Assembly (NCBI GenBank): GCA_937995835.1
Contig: CALKIV010000003.1
Span: 1 to 64,000, forward strand
Source: an uncultured Dysgonomonas sp.
GTDB taxonomy: Bacteria; Bacteroidota; Bacteroidia; Bacteroidales; Dysgonomonadaceae
Length of the DNA stretch: 64,000 bases
Reading direction: 5' to 3'
Shown: piece by piece, positions 48,338-57,300 of the stretch
Numbering within the stretch: position 1 is the stretch's first letter
Layout of the letters: each line of letters begins with the position of its first letter
The notes under the pieces: generated by a model
Databases searched by the model: none
Seen by the model: the letters and a program-made list of their open reading frames with translations, nothing else
What the model was told of the DNA's origin: nothing
Made by a program: the position numbers and the translations under genes

Positions 48338-50356
48338 TTAATACTTCAATGTATAGCTCAACCCACCCATGAGCCAAAAACCTGGTTGAGGGATATTTCC
48401 CAAGTCATAATAATCCGTATTATACAAGTTATTCAAATTAAGATGCAGATTAAGATCTTTTATTTGATAATTCAATTTCAAGTCAAGCAATGAGAATAGT
48501 GGATAAGCTTTGGCCTGTGCCGGCTTATAATCCACATACTCGATATAACTTCCATTGCGATCTTGAAGTCTAAAGAACCAACTAGCAGACAATCCTTTAT
48601 ATATTTTATGATTGAAGTTGACGGTCAATTTATGTTTAAGATAATTAAAAGCATAAAGAGAGATCAACGATTTGGAATCCAAGTCTTGAATAATATAACT
48701 ATAATCGACCTTCAAATTAGCGTCCTCTCCTAATGCAGAAGTCAATTGATCAAGATTAAATTTCACTCCGGCCTCTACTCCTCGTGTATCTATTTTACTA
48801 TGATTGAGAGACCTCCACTTTTCATCTTCCGGTACATCCTTCACCCAGTCGATCATATTGCGCCCAAAAGACATAAAACCAGCCAGATGAGCAGCAAACA
48901 GCTGATTCTTGAAATTAAATCCTAATTCTACTGATTGCACTTTTTCAGGAAATAGGTCGCTACTAGCTGCGTGTGTAGGCGTTTTATAATATAAATCAGT
49001 GAATGTCGGCAATCGAAGAGACTTGCTCCATGAGGTGTAGATCTTCACCTTAGAGGTTGGGAAATAAGCCACACTTGTAGAGGGCAGTAATCTGAAATTA
49101 TCTGAATTGAAGCTATTATTATTTAACAATAAACCTGCCGTTGCTGTAAAGCGCTTCACTTTCAAAGAATATTCTAAACCTGTATCCCAATTGGTACGAG
49201 CATCATACATTGTATATTTTCGATGAGCATCCACCATAGGTTTGCCAAGGTTAGTGCTCATTATTTCATCTTTTCTCAATTCGCTCATCAGCGAGAAGCT
49301 TCCTACCTTCGATTGATAAGATAAAGTAAAGTTTCCTCCATAGGTATCTCCTCTGTGAAAATTCTCTCCAGCAGATGTATTTCTGACTAACTGATAGTTA
49401 TCATGATGTCGATTCCAATAAATAGCCGGCGTAAATTTCAATTGCTTACCAAAGCTACCTTTGACAGTGGCTAGATAGGAAGAGATATCTTCGTATTGAT
49501 TGGGATATGCAGCTGAGTAGAAAGTATTTGCGCCATACTTCTTACTATTATAGCCCAAATTCACATCAATATTATTCTGCTCCTTCAAATTCAATCGCGT
49601 TTGCCAAAGCAAGTTATAAAGATCATAATCACTATTATCAATATAACCTTTAGACGATTTATAGCCGACAGAAACAGAATTGATCGTATTGCCAATGGCT
49701 AGAGCTCCACGAGTTTCAAGCGAACGATATTCGTGCATGCCTGATTCTATCTTAGCAAAGAGCTTATCAGCTACGTCTTTTTTTGTAATAATATTTATTC
49801 CTCCCGAAAAAGCTGATGCTCCATGAATGAGTGCCGATGGACCATATAAAACTTCAATACGTTCGATGTCGGAAAGATTGATTGGGAAATCAAGGGAATA
49901 GTGTCCTGTTTGTGCATTAGTAAGGTTGATACCATTTAACAGGATGGCGACCTGATCGAGTGAACTTCCTCTGATAGATAAGTCTGTTTGAACTCCGTGC
50001 CCACCTCGTTGCATCACATCTACGGATGCCAGATAGTTTAACAGATCATTGATACTCTGGACGGGAGCTTGCTCAATAGCAGATGCAGGAATAATGTCAA
50101 TGGTGCGAGTGGCTTCGTCTAATGTCAGTTCAGACAAGGAGGCTGTCACCAAAACTTCATCCAATTCTTTTACTTGTGTTCGTGGAGCCGTCTTGCTACC
50201 CTGTGCCAGCATGGTTCCTCCTAACATACTTAAAGCACTTCCGAGAATAACTCCAATGCTTACCACCTTACCAATGCTATTAAAGGCACTGTAAGATTTG
50301 CGTGCAAACTTCCTAAAACGGAATGACCGTTTAGAAAACAAATGTTTTTGCTTCAT
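48338..50356 (-). CDS. BtuB-like TonB-dependent outer-membrane receptor
   Basis: The product is 672 residues. The N-terminus is an unusually long, basic signal region ('RSFRFRKFARKSYSAFNSIG' then 'KVVSIGVILGSALSMLG'), a form seen on some Bacteroidota receptors. A TonB-box-like 'DEVLVTAS' precedes the plug ('ALIHGASAFSGGINIITK', 'TDLSIRGSSLDQVAILLNGI') and a 22-strand barrel ending 'PGFWLMGGLSYTLKY'. Length and plug motifs are close to BtuB/FepA-type receptors for cobalamin or metal complexes, not to SusC. No cobalamin riboswitch is visible upstream; instead a 19-base inverted repeat lies at the predicted transcript start. The ligand is unknown. Confidence 0.88.
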   Translation of the reverse strand: MKQKHLFSKRSFRFRKFARKSYSAFNSIGKVVSIGVILGSALSMLGGTMLAQGSKTAPRTQVKELDEVLVTASLSELTLDEATRTIDIIPASAIEQAPVQSINDLLNYLASVDVMQRGGHGVQTDLSIRGSSLDQVAILLNGINLTNAQTGHYSLDFPINLSDIERIEVLYGPSALIHGASAFSGGINIITKKDVADKLFAKIESGMHEYRSLETRGALAIGNTINSVSVGYKSSKGYIDNSDYDLYNLLWQTRLNLKEQNNIDVNLGYNSKKYGANTFYSAAYPNQYEDISSYLATVKGSFGKQLKFTPAIYWNRHHDNYQLVRNTSAGENFHRGDTYGGNFTLSYQSKVGSFSLMSELRKDEIMSTNLGKPMVDAHRKYTMYDARTNWDTGLEYSLKVKRFTATAGLLLNNNSFNSDNFRLLPSTSVAYFPTSKVKIYTSWSKSLRLPTFTDLYYKTPTHAASSDLFPEKVQSVELGFNFKNQLFAAHLAGFMSFGRNMIDWVKDVPEDEKWRSLNHSKIDTRGVEAGVKFNLDQLTSALGEDANLKVDYSYIIQDLDSKSLISLYAFNYLKHKLTVNFNHKIYKGLSASWFFRLQDRNGSYIEYVDYKPAQAKAYPLFSLLDLKLNYQIKDLNLHLNLNNLYNTDYYDLGNIPQPGFWLMGGLSYTLKY

Positions 50357-50377
50357 TTTATAAAAATTAAATTAACA

Positions 50378-50396
50378 CAAAGCCACCGTGGCTTTG
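50378..50396. promoter_or_regulatory. Inverted repeat at the TonB receptor promoter
   Basis: Perfect 9-base arms, CAAAGCCAC (50378-50386) and GTGGCTTTG (50388-50396), flank one central base. The repeat begins just downstream of a full -7 box and would lie at the first 20 or so transcribed bases. It is GC-richer than its surroundings. A dimeric repressor operator is the likeliest reading; a 5' hairpin is possible but its loop would be strained. Confidence 0.55.
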
Positions 50397-50402
50397 CGAC
50401 AG

Positions 50403-50410
50403 CAAATGTA
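50403..50410 (-). promoter_or_regulatory. -7 box of the TonB receptor gene
   Basis: TACATTTG on the minus strand matches TAnnTTTG exactly, 46 bases before the ATG. No standard TTG lies at -33, which fits a promoter that might need an activator. Confidence 0.45.
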
Positions 50411-50467
50411 CAATTTGTTTTTACAGTTTTATAGCTTTCTTTGCATATTGAAACAAGCCCAAGTCTA

Positions 50468-51127
50468 CTAAGGTATAATATATGATTGGGTAACATCAAT
50501 GGAATCAGTCCAATTGACATCAAATTTTTCGTGAAAAGTATAAATATATTTTTCTTTATCATCAGGAATCGACAAATACACTTTTCTTTGTTCATGAGAA
50601 TATCTCACCTCTAACATATCATTGACAAAAGCAGGGGCATCATTTTTGTAAACCCTGATTGCTATTCGTTTTTCAAAGAAATTATGATAAACCTTAAATA
50701 TTTCAACTTGCTTGCCTGCAAATTCAGCATCTAGTGCTCGTTCCTTATATACGATATCATCTCCTAGTCTTATTGCTGTTTTGGGAGCTATATCGCCTAC
50801 AAGAGGCAGTGCAAGACTAAAGGCATATCCCGAAAGATAGATTATTAACATTAGGATAGCTGCCAAGATCCTACTTTTCTTAAAAAAGATATACCACATC
50901 CCCAGTGATAAGGAGAGATATACAGAAGCATAAAGTACAAAATCGATCTCCGTATGAATAGTAGAGAGTCCGAAGAAAGAAGCGATGATGGCAATTGTAC
51001 CAATAACGAATATTGGAATTATAATGCATCGTCGCAATATGGGGGTATTTCTTGTCAGATACCCCAAAACGAGTCCGATTGCAGGATACAACAACAAGGA
51101 AAGTATAAATATATATTTTACATCCAT
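50468..51127 (-). CDS. Membrane protein of unknown function
   Basis: The product is 219 residues. Four hydrophobic helices fill residues 5-112 ('IFILSLLLYPAIGLVLGYL', 'CIIIPIFVIGTIAIIASFFG', 'FVLYASVYLSLSLGMWYIFF', 'ILAAILMLIIYLSGYAFSLA'), followed by a soluble beta-rich C-terminal domain of about 100 residues ('EIFKVYHNFFEKRIAIRVYK'). I recognise no family. It follows a lipoprotein gene by 22 bases on the same strand, so the two are likely cotranscribed. The next gene, the TonB receptor, is 111 bases on and appears to have its own promoter. Confidence 0.75.
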   Translation of the reverse strand: MDVKYIFILSLLLYPAIGLVLGYLTRNTPILRRCIIIPIFVIGTIAIIASFFGLSTIHTEIDFVLYASVYLSLSLGMWYIFFKKSRILAAILMLIIYLSGYAFSLALPLVGDIAPKTAIRLGDDIVYKERALDAEFAGKQVEIFKVYHNFFEKRIAIRVYKNDAPAFVNDMLEVRYSHEQRKVYLSIPDDKEKYIYTFHEKFDVNWTDSIDVTQSYIIP

Positions 51128-51149
51128 AAACTTACGCTAAATAAAGCTT

Positions 51150-51788
51150 TTACTTTTTCACCATCTGAAGATCATTGTTCTTCAGAACATAAGTCACTAT
51201 ATAATATTTATTTGAAGTAAGTTCACCGGGCGATTCTGGCAGTTGGCTACCTAAATAATCAGGTTGTGCAAAAAACTCGTCTACATACTCATGCTCCTCA
51301 TATTCTTCTTGAGGAATCACTTCAAGAACAATATAATAGGTTTCTTCGAAAACATTAGCAGCATACATAATCCTGTTGACATCTTTGTAGGTAAAACCTG
51401 TTGGGAGCATATTTTTTGCTTTTTCGATGGGTTCAGCCAGCGAAACTAGATTGAGTTTATAGGAATGTAAAGCATCTTTAGCGATATGAGAGTCCTCTCT
51501 CAGGTTCAATTCTTTACTTGGAATAAACTCCACTACAGACTTCGTTTCTCGTTGATCTTTTTCGTCTGTCAAAAGCAAATGCATACTACTCAGCAAACTT
51601 CTTCTTGCAGTTGATCGCAAACTTACACTATCAATCTGTGCGCCATCAGCTAGTTTTAAGACTTTTTCTTGAGCACCGGTCAATCCTTCTTTTGAGTTCA
51701 TGTAAATAGGCTTATCCTTACTGCAAGAAGTCAGCATAGCACCACCAATCAGCAAACCAAGAGAAGCTAGTTTTAATAAATTTCGCAT
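51150..51788 (-). CDS. Lipoprotein of unknown function
   Basis: The product is 212 residues with a lipoprotein signal ending 'AMLTSC' (Cys22). The remainder is mostly helical and charged, with 'TGAQEKVLKLADGAQIDSVS', 'HIAKDALHSYKLNLVSLAEP' and an acidic stretch 'EEYEEHEYVDEFF', then a beta end ('KYYIVTYVLKNNDLQMVKK'). I recognise no family. It is the first gene of a two-gene unit with the membrane protein at 50468 and is divergent from the DUF4262 gene. A TACCTTTA -7-like motif, with one mismatch, lies in the 119-base gap. Confidence 0.72.
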   Translation of the reverse strand: MRNLLKLASLGLLIGGAMLTSCSKDKPIYMNSKEGLTGAQEKVLKLADGAQIDSVSLRSTARRSLLSSMHLLLTDEKDQRETKSVVEFIPSKELNLREDSHIAKDALHSYKLNLVSLAEPIEKAKNMLPTGFTYKDVNRIMYAANVFEETYYIVLEVIPQEEYEEHEYVDEFFAQPDYLGSQLPESPGELTSNKYYIVTYVLKNNDLQMVKK

Positions 51789-51907
51789 ACAAATATTGTC
51801 TTATTTTTATTCTGATAAAGGTAAAATTAATAATTCAAATATTCAAAACACAATCATCCATATGGTAAAATACTTGTATCTTTACAACTTATTTTAATAT
51901 TACAAGC

Positions 51908-52645
51908 ATGACAACAGACCAGCAAGATCGCATAGCGATACAAGATAACATCGACGAATTTGGTTGCCAAATAATGGAAGTTGTTGGAGACAACTATATG
52001 CCTTCGTTTTCATATACAATAGGCTTCTTTCAACAATCGGAACACCCTGAGGTGATTTGTTTTGGCCTATCACAAGAGGTGCTACAAACGCTACTTAACA
52101 ATGTGAAAGACAGAATCGAAGATGGACAAACTCTGGAAGCAGGGAAAACCTACAAAGGTTTTTTGGGAGAAGATGTGGAAGTCGCTTTTATAGAGGTCAA
52201 CAAGGTCTTTTATGAAGAATATTTGGGATATGGAAAATGGTTTTATGGTAATACAGATTTTCCTGTTCTGCAATTGGTGTGGCCTGATAAGAAGCAACAC
52301 TTTCCATGGGATAAAAAATTTGACAAGCAACTAGAGTTTATTCAGCCTCTATTAGACAGAAATCTAGACTTCTGGTTTTATGAATCTAAGCAATTAGGTG
52401 TTTTTGCCACAAAAAGAGTATTAGAAGGAGCGACCGTGAAGTATGTGATCCATGACGAAGAAGGTGATTGGTTCTTTATGGAAGATGAAGATGACGACAG
52501 TGAAGAAATAGAAATGGTTAACTTAGAGCAAATTATTAAAGCAGATCCATCTCTCAACTCCATCTACTATCTACAATATGGTTGGGAAGCTTACAGAAAA
52601 GAAAAAGCAGGAGAATGGGAAGATCAAGAATCTGAATTAGAATAA
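51908..52645 (+). CDS. DUF4262-domain protein
   Basis: The product is 245 residues with no signal peptide, so it is cytoplasmic. The DUF4262 domain covers about 1-150: 'DNIDEFGCQIMEVVGD' and 'FSYTIGFFQQSEHPEVICFG' are its hallmark (the 'sYTiGl...hpE' pattern), then 'LEAGKTYKGFLGEDVEVAFI' and 'LQLVWPDKKQHFPWDKKF'. The C-terminal 90 residues are an acidic region ('DEEGDWFFMEDEDDDSEEIE') resembling small immunity-like folds. Function is unknown. No toxin gene lies beside it, so an immunity role is not supported here. It is monocistronic as far as can be seen. Confidence 0.88.
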   Translation: MTTDQQDRIAIQDNIDEFGCQIMEVVGDNYMPSFSYTIGFFQQSEHPEVICFGLSQEVLQTLLNNVKDRIEDGQTLEAGKTYKGFLGEDVEVAFIEVNKVFYEEYLGYGKWFYGNTDFPVLQLVWPDKKQHFPWDKKFDKQLEFIQPLLDRNLDFWFYESKQLGVFATKRVLEGATVKYVIHDEEGDWFFMEDEDDDSEEIEMVNLEQIIKADPSLNSIYYLQYGWEAYRKEKAGEWEDQESELE

Positions 52646-52736
52646 AATAGATAGGCAAACACAATAATATATCCATTATTTTGTTGTATATTTATACAGT
52701 GTGATTAATAGACCATACCAACATAAACAGTGGAAT

Positions 52737-53372
52737 ATGAAAACAGCACCTATCTTATTCTCAGCCATCTGGCTAATTTTTATCGGGCTCACTTCTTGTT
52801 CAGAAGAAAGTATTCATCCTGAAGACAACTTTTACACCACAATATTTAGTGTATATGAATGTAATGAAGATTACTCAGAAAAGTCGGCTTCAGCTGCATT
52901 TGTGTCTATTGATGCTGAAATAAGCATTTGGAGTGCTAATAGAACAGAAGGTAAAATTAGCTATAAACTTGTTGATATTCTGAAAACAGGCGAAGATGGG
53001 AAGGCTGTGTACAAACACAATATGCCCATGCTTTATTATTCAGTGCAAAAGTATAATGAGGACTATAAATTGATGAGCAATATCATATCTCCTCTAGAGG
53101 CTGAACGGACATTGGCAAATAAGTTTCAAGTAGAAGGAATATTTTCCTCTGAAGAAGATCTTCAAAACAGCAAAAAATATAACTTACCACATTTGGCTAA
53201 AGGATATAGGCCCAAAATAGGGAATGTCAAACTCAGAGATTTGAACAACGACGACGTCATTGACCTAAAAGACTCTGTCGATAAGATTCCAGTATACAAT
53301 TGGACTCAAAAACCAAATGAAGAAACTGTCTACATCGCCATTGATCTTCTTTCGGCTAATAAAGTAAAGTAG
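52737..53372 (+). CDS. Lipoprotein with EF-hand-like module
   Basis: The product is 211 residues from the ATG at 52737; an in-frame GTG 36 bases earlier would add 12 residues before a perfect lipoprotein signal ('MKTAPILFSAIWLIFIGLTS', then Cys21), so the ATG is preferred. The mature protein is a beta-rich domain ('ILKTGEDGKAVYKHNMPMLY') followed by a 12-residue EF-hand-like loop 'DLNNDDVIDLKD' and 'SVDKIPV'. The same arrangement occurs in residues 185-306 of the fusion lipoprotein at 22452 ('DINADGVIDSND' then 'TMDKYPL'). The two seem to share a module, probably calcium-binding. Function is unknown; no other family was recognised. Confidence 0.75.
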   Translation: MKTAPILFSAIWLIFIGLTSCSEESIHPEDNFYTTIFSVYECNEDYSEKSASAAFVSIDAEISIWSANRTEGKISYKLVDILKTGEDGKAVYKHNMPMLYYSVQKYNEDYKLMSNIISPLEAERTLANKFQVEGIFSSEEDLQNSKKYNLPHLAKGYRPKIGNVKLRDLNNDDVIDLKDSVDKIPVYNWTQKPNEETVYIAIDLLSANKVK

Positions 53373-53486
53373 GCTATGAATCAGTTTTTTACAAAATAGG
53401 TAAAACCAAACAACTATAAATATTCTTTAGGTTCCTACTTTTTTTGTAGCTTGCATCTCTATTAAGTTGCATTATAAATAATATAC

Positions 53487-54206
53487 ATGAGTTTCAGAGA
53501 TCTAGTTTTACCCCAAATAGGAGAAAACAATCACGAAAAAAGAAGAGAATGGGTGATTAACCAGCTAGAAGCCCTACCCCAAGGCATCCGTTTGCTTGAT
53601 GCGGGAGCTGGAACACAACAGTTCAAAAAGTACTGCTCTCACCTCCAGTATATAGCTCAAGATTTTGCAGCTTATGTGCCATCCGATGATATTGTCGGAC
53701 TTCAAAATGATCAATGGAACTATGGTGAACTAGATATTATTTCTGACATAACCAACATCCCTGAGCCAGATGCTAGTTTTGATGCTATCTTATGCTCTGA
53801 GGTATTGGAACACCTGCCAGATCCTAATGCAGCCCTCAAGGAATTTAGCCGTTTACTAAAAAAGGGAGGAGTATTAATTATCACTGCTCCATTTTGCTCT
53901 TTAACCCATCAAGCTCCTTATTTTTTCTCTACAGGATTCAGCAAATTCTATTACCAAGATTGCCTCAATTTATTAGGTTTCGAAGAGATTGACTCAGTCT
54001 CTAATGGCACTTTCTTCGAGTATCTTGCTCAAGAAGCCCGAAGGGTAAACAGCACTTCTATAAAATATACCGGGAAAGGACTTAGCATCTTTCAGAAGAT
54101 AATAACAACTCTTTTCATTCGCCTTTTAGCTTCCAAAGCAAAAAAAGATAAAGGCTCTGACGAGCTACTCTGCTATGGATATTTTGTAAAAGCAAGAAAA
54201 GCATAA
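53487..54206 (+). CDS. Class I SAM-dependent methyltransferase
   Basis: The product is 239 residues and cytoplasmic. The Rossmann-fold methyltransferase shows motif I 'IRLLDAGAGTQQFKKYC', an acidic loop at 'YIAQDFAAYVP', motif IV 'FDAILCSEVLEHLPDPNAAL' and 'LLKKGGVLIITAPFCSLTHQ', the pattern of the Methyltransf_11/UbiE-like group. A hydrophobic stretch near the C-terminus ('LSIFQKIITTLFIRLLAS') could contact the membrane. The substrate is unknown. It precedes mfd by about 100 bases on the same strand, but mfd has its own promoter. Confidence 0.9.
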   Translation: MSFRDLVLPQIGENNHEKRREWVINQLEALPQGIRLLDAGAGTQQFKKYCSHLQYIAQDFAAYVPSDDIVGLQNDQWNYGELDIISDITNIPEPDASFDAILCSEVLEHLPDPNAALKEFSRLLKKGGVLIITAPFCSLTHQAPYFFSTGFSKFYYQDCLNLLGFEEIDSVSNGTFFEYLAQEARRVNSTSIKYTGKGLSIFQKIITTLFIRLLASKAKKDKGSDELLCYGYFVKARKA

Positions 54207-54246
54207 AACGAAAAGGTGCTTTCTTTTTCAGATGAGTAAGAGGATG

Positions 54247-54278
54247 TTTGCCCAAAACTGCAGAATATTGTAATTTTG
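54247..54278 (+). promoter_or_regulatory. Promoter of mfd
   Basis: TTTG (54247-54250), 20 bases, then TAATTTTG (54271-54278) is a full match to the Bacteroides -33/-7 consensus. Transcription should start near 54285. This excludes the TTG at 54276 as a start codon for transcripts from this promoter. Confidence 0.68.
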
Positions 54279-54302
54279 CAAACCAAACATAAAATCATCG
54301 TC

Positions 54303-57300
54303 GTGGAATTAAAGCAACTTCAGGCACTGTTTAACAATCATAAGAATATAGCTCCTATCTTAAAATTGTTGAATGGCAAACTCCAAAATATATATCTAAA
54401 AGGATTAAGAGGCTCGGCTGATGCTATGATAGCCTCTACCCTTTTTCTGAAAAGTGATAACAACTTCATTTTTGTATTAAATGAAGAAGAACTCGCTGGT
54501 TACTTCTATCACGATTTACTTCAGATACTAGACTCTGATGCTGTCCTTTTCTTCCCTTCTGCATACAAAAGAGCCATCAAGTATGGACAGGTTGATGCTT
54601 CGCATGAGATTTTACGCACCGAAGTGATGACTCGCATGCAAGGTGACAAGCGTTTTATTATGGTTACCTATCCTGAAGCTTTGGCTGAAAAGGTGGTAGC
54701 AAAAGAGATTTTAGAAAAAAACACCTTACATATAAAGGTAGACGAGGAAGTTGATAGAGGTTTCGTTTCTGAGATGCTTGATGAATTTGGTTTCGAGTAT
54801 GTAGATTATGTATACGAACCGGGGCAATATGCTGTGAGAGGAAGTATCATTGATGTATTCTCTTTTTCAAGCGATCTACCTTATCGAATTGACTTTTTTG
54901 GAGATGAAGTTAGCACAATTCGCACGTTTAATATAGAAACACAACTTTCGGATCTGAAGCTAGAGGCTGTTCAGATCATTCCTAATATTCATGAGAAAGA
55001 TTTAGACAAGGAGCCTATTCTTAAACTATTATCGAACGATACAATCCTTGCCTTTGAAGATTTTGCTTGGACTGCCGAAAAGATTGATGCCAACTACAAT
55101 GATACTACAATCTTAGACAACCCTGAATATGAGCAAAACTTTCAAGACAAACTGATTAATAGGGCTGAATTTATAAACTTATCTACAGATTTCAAGCACC
55201 TACATTTTGGAACAAAAGCATATCACACGCCTGATGCTGTAATTGAATTTGCGACTGACCTACAACCAAGTTTTCACAAAAACTTCGATTTGGTAGCAGA
55301 AACATTTCAGTCTTATCAGAATAAAGGATACCAGATTTATATTCTTAGCGATAGCAAAAAACAGCATGCCAGAATACAGTCAATATTTGAAGACAGGGAA
55401 GACAACATCACTTTCGAACCCGTTGTTAAAACCTTATCGCAAGGATTTATTGATGACACACTAAAAGTTTGTTGTTTCACTGACCATCAAATCTTCGATC
55501 GTTATCATAAATACAATCTAAAGTCCGATAAAGTAAAATCGGGAAAATTTGCACTTTCTCTCAAGGAATTGCAACAGTTTCAGATTGGAGACTATGTGGT
55601 GCATATCGATCATGGAGTTGGACAGTTTGGAGGTCTCATGCGTTCGGACATCAATGGCAAAATGCAAGAGCTGATCAAATTGACCTATCTCAATGGTGAT
55701 ACCATCTTTGTATCCATCCACTCACTACATAAAATCTCTAAATATAGAGGGAAAGAGGGTGAACCTCCACGCATCAATAAACTAGGTACAGGTGCATGGA
55801 ACAAGATGAAAGAGCGAACAAAATCGAAAGTAAAAGATATTGCTCGCGATTTGATCAAACTGTACGCACAACGAAGAGAAGAAAAAGGGTTTCAATTTGC
55901 TCCAGATACGTATCTACAAAATGAGTTAGAAGCATCTTTTGTATACGAAGACACCCCCGATCAGATGAAGGCTACTGCTGATGTGAAAGCTGATATGGAA
56001 AGAGAAAAACCTATGGATAGGCTGATCTGCGGTGATGTCGGTTTTGGAAAAACAGAAGTAGCCATTCGTGCAGCTTTCAAAGCTGTGGCAGATGGCAAAC
56101 AAGTAGCTGTGCTAGTGCCTACTACCGTATTGGCCTATCAGCATTTTCAAACATTTTCTGAGCGATTGAAAAATTTTCCGTGTAAAATAGATTACATCAG
56201 CCGTGCCAGAACTGCAAAGCAGATAAAGGACACTTTAGCAAAGCTAAAAGCAGGTGAAATAGACATTCTTATTGGAACACATCGCATAGTGGGCAAAGAT
56301 GTGGAGTTTAAAGATGTTGGGCTGATGATTATAGATGAGGAACAAAAGTTTGGCGTGTCAGTCAAAGAGAAACTCAGACAGATGAAAGTGAATATCGATA
56401 CGCTTACACTAACTGCAACTCCAATTCCACGAACCTTGCAGTTTTCATTAATGGGTGCACGAGATATGTCTGTGATAACCACTCCCCCACCCAATCGATA
56501 CCCTATACAGACTGAGGTACACACTTCTGATTCTGATATTATCAGAGAAGCTATTGAATTTGAAATGAGCCGAAATGGGCAAGTCTTTCTCATCAATAAC
56601 AGAATACGAAATATTCACGAAGTGGAGGCAATGGTGAAACGAGAAGTGCCTGACGCACGTGTTGCTATCGGTCATGGACAAATGGATCCTGCAAAACTGG
56701 AGGGTATCATTATGGATTTTATCAATCATGAATATGATGTGCTGATCGCGACTTCCATTGTGGAGTCTGGAATTGACATTCCTAATGCGAATACAATTAT
56801 CATAAATAATGCAAATCACTTTGGATTGAGCGACTTGCACCAATTGAGAGGGCGTGTAGGACGTAGTAACAGAAAAGCATTTGCGTATCTGTTAGCTCCT
56901 CCTTTACATACCTTGACTGATGAAGCAAGAAGACGTCTACAAGCAATTGAAAACTTTTCAGAGTTGGGGCATGGTATTCATATTGCAATGCAAGATTTGG
57001 ATATACGTGGGGCTGGGAATATGCTTGGAGCTGAACAAAGTGGATTTATAGCTGACCTTGGTTATGAGGTTTATCAAAAAATATTAACTGAGGCTGTAAA
57101 CGAATTGAAACACGAGGAGTTTTCTGATATTTATTTTGAATCTAAAGATGGAAGCAAAATAGAAGGCGATAACTTTGTAGAAGATGTGCAAATAGAAAGT
57201 GATCTCGAACTCTTATTCTCTGCTCAATATATTCCGAATGATTCTGAAAGGATCATGCTATATCGAGAGCTTGACAACATGAATAACGAAGAAGAAATTC

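Noticed and set aside
50357..50467. Cobalamin riboswitch upstream of the BtuB-like receptor
   Set aside because: The gap is only 111 bases and contains no B12-box-like sequence, only the short inverted repeat and a -7 box.
51908..52645. DUF4262 protein as an immunity gene of a toxin system
   Set aside because: No toxin, polymorphic-toxin delivery domain or effector gene lies nearby; neighbours are unrelated lipoproteins and housekeeping genes.
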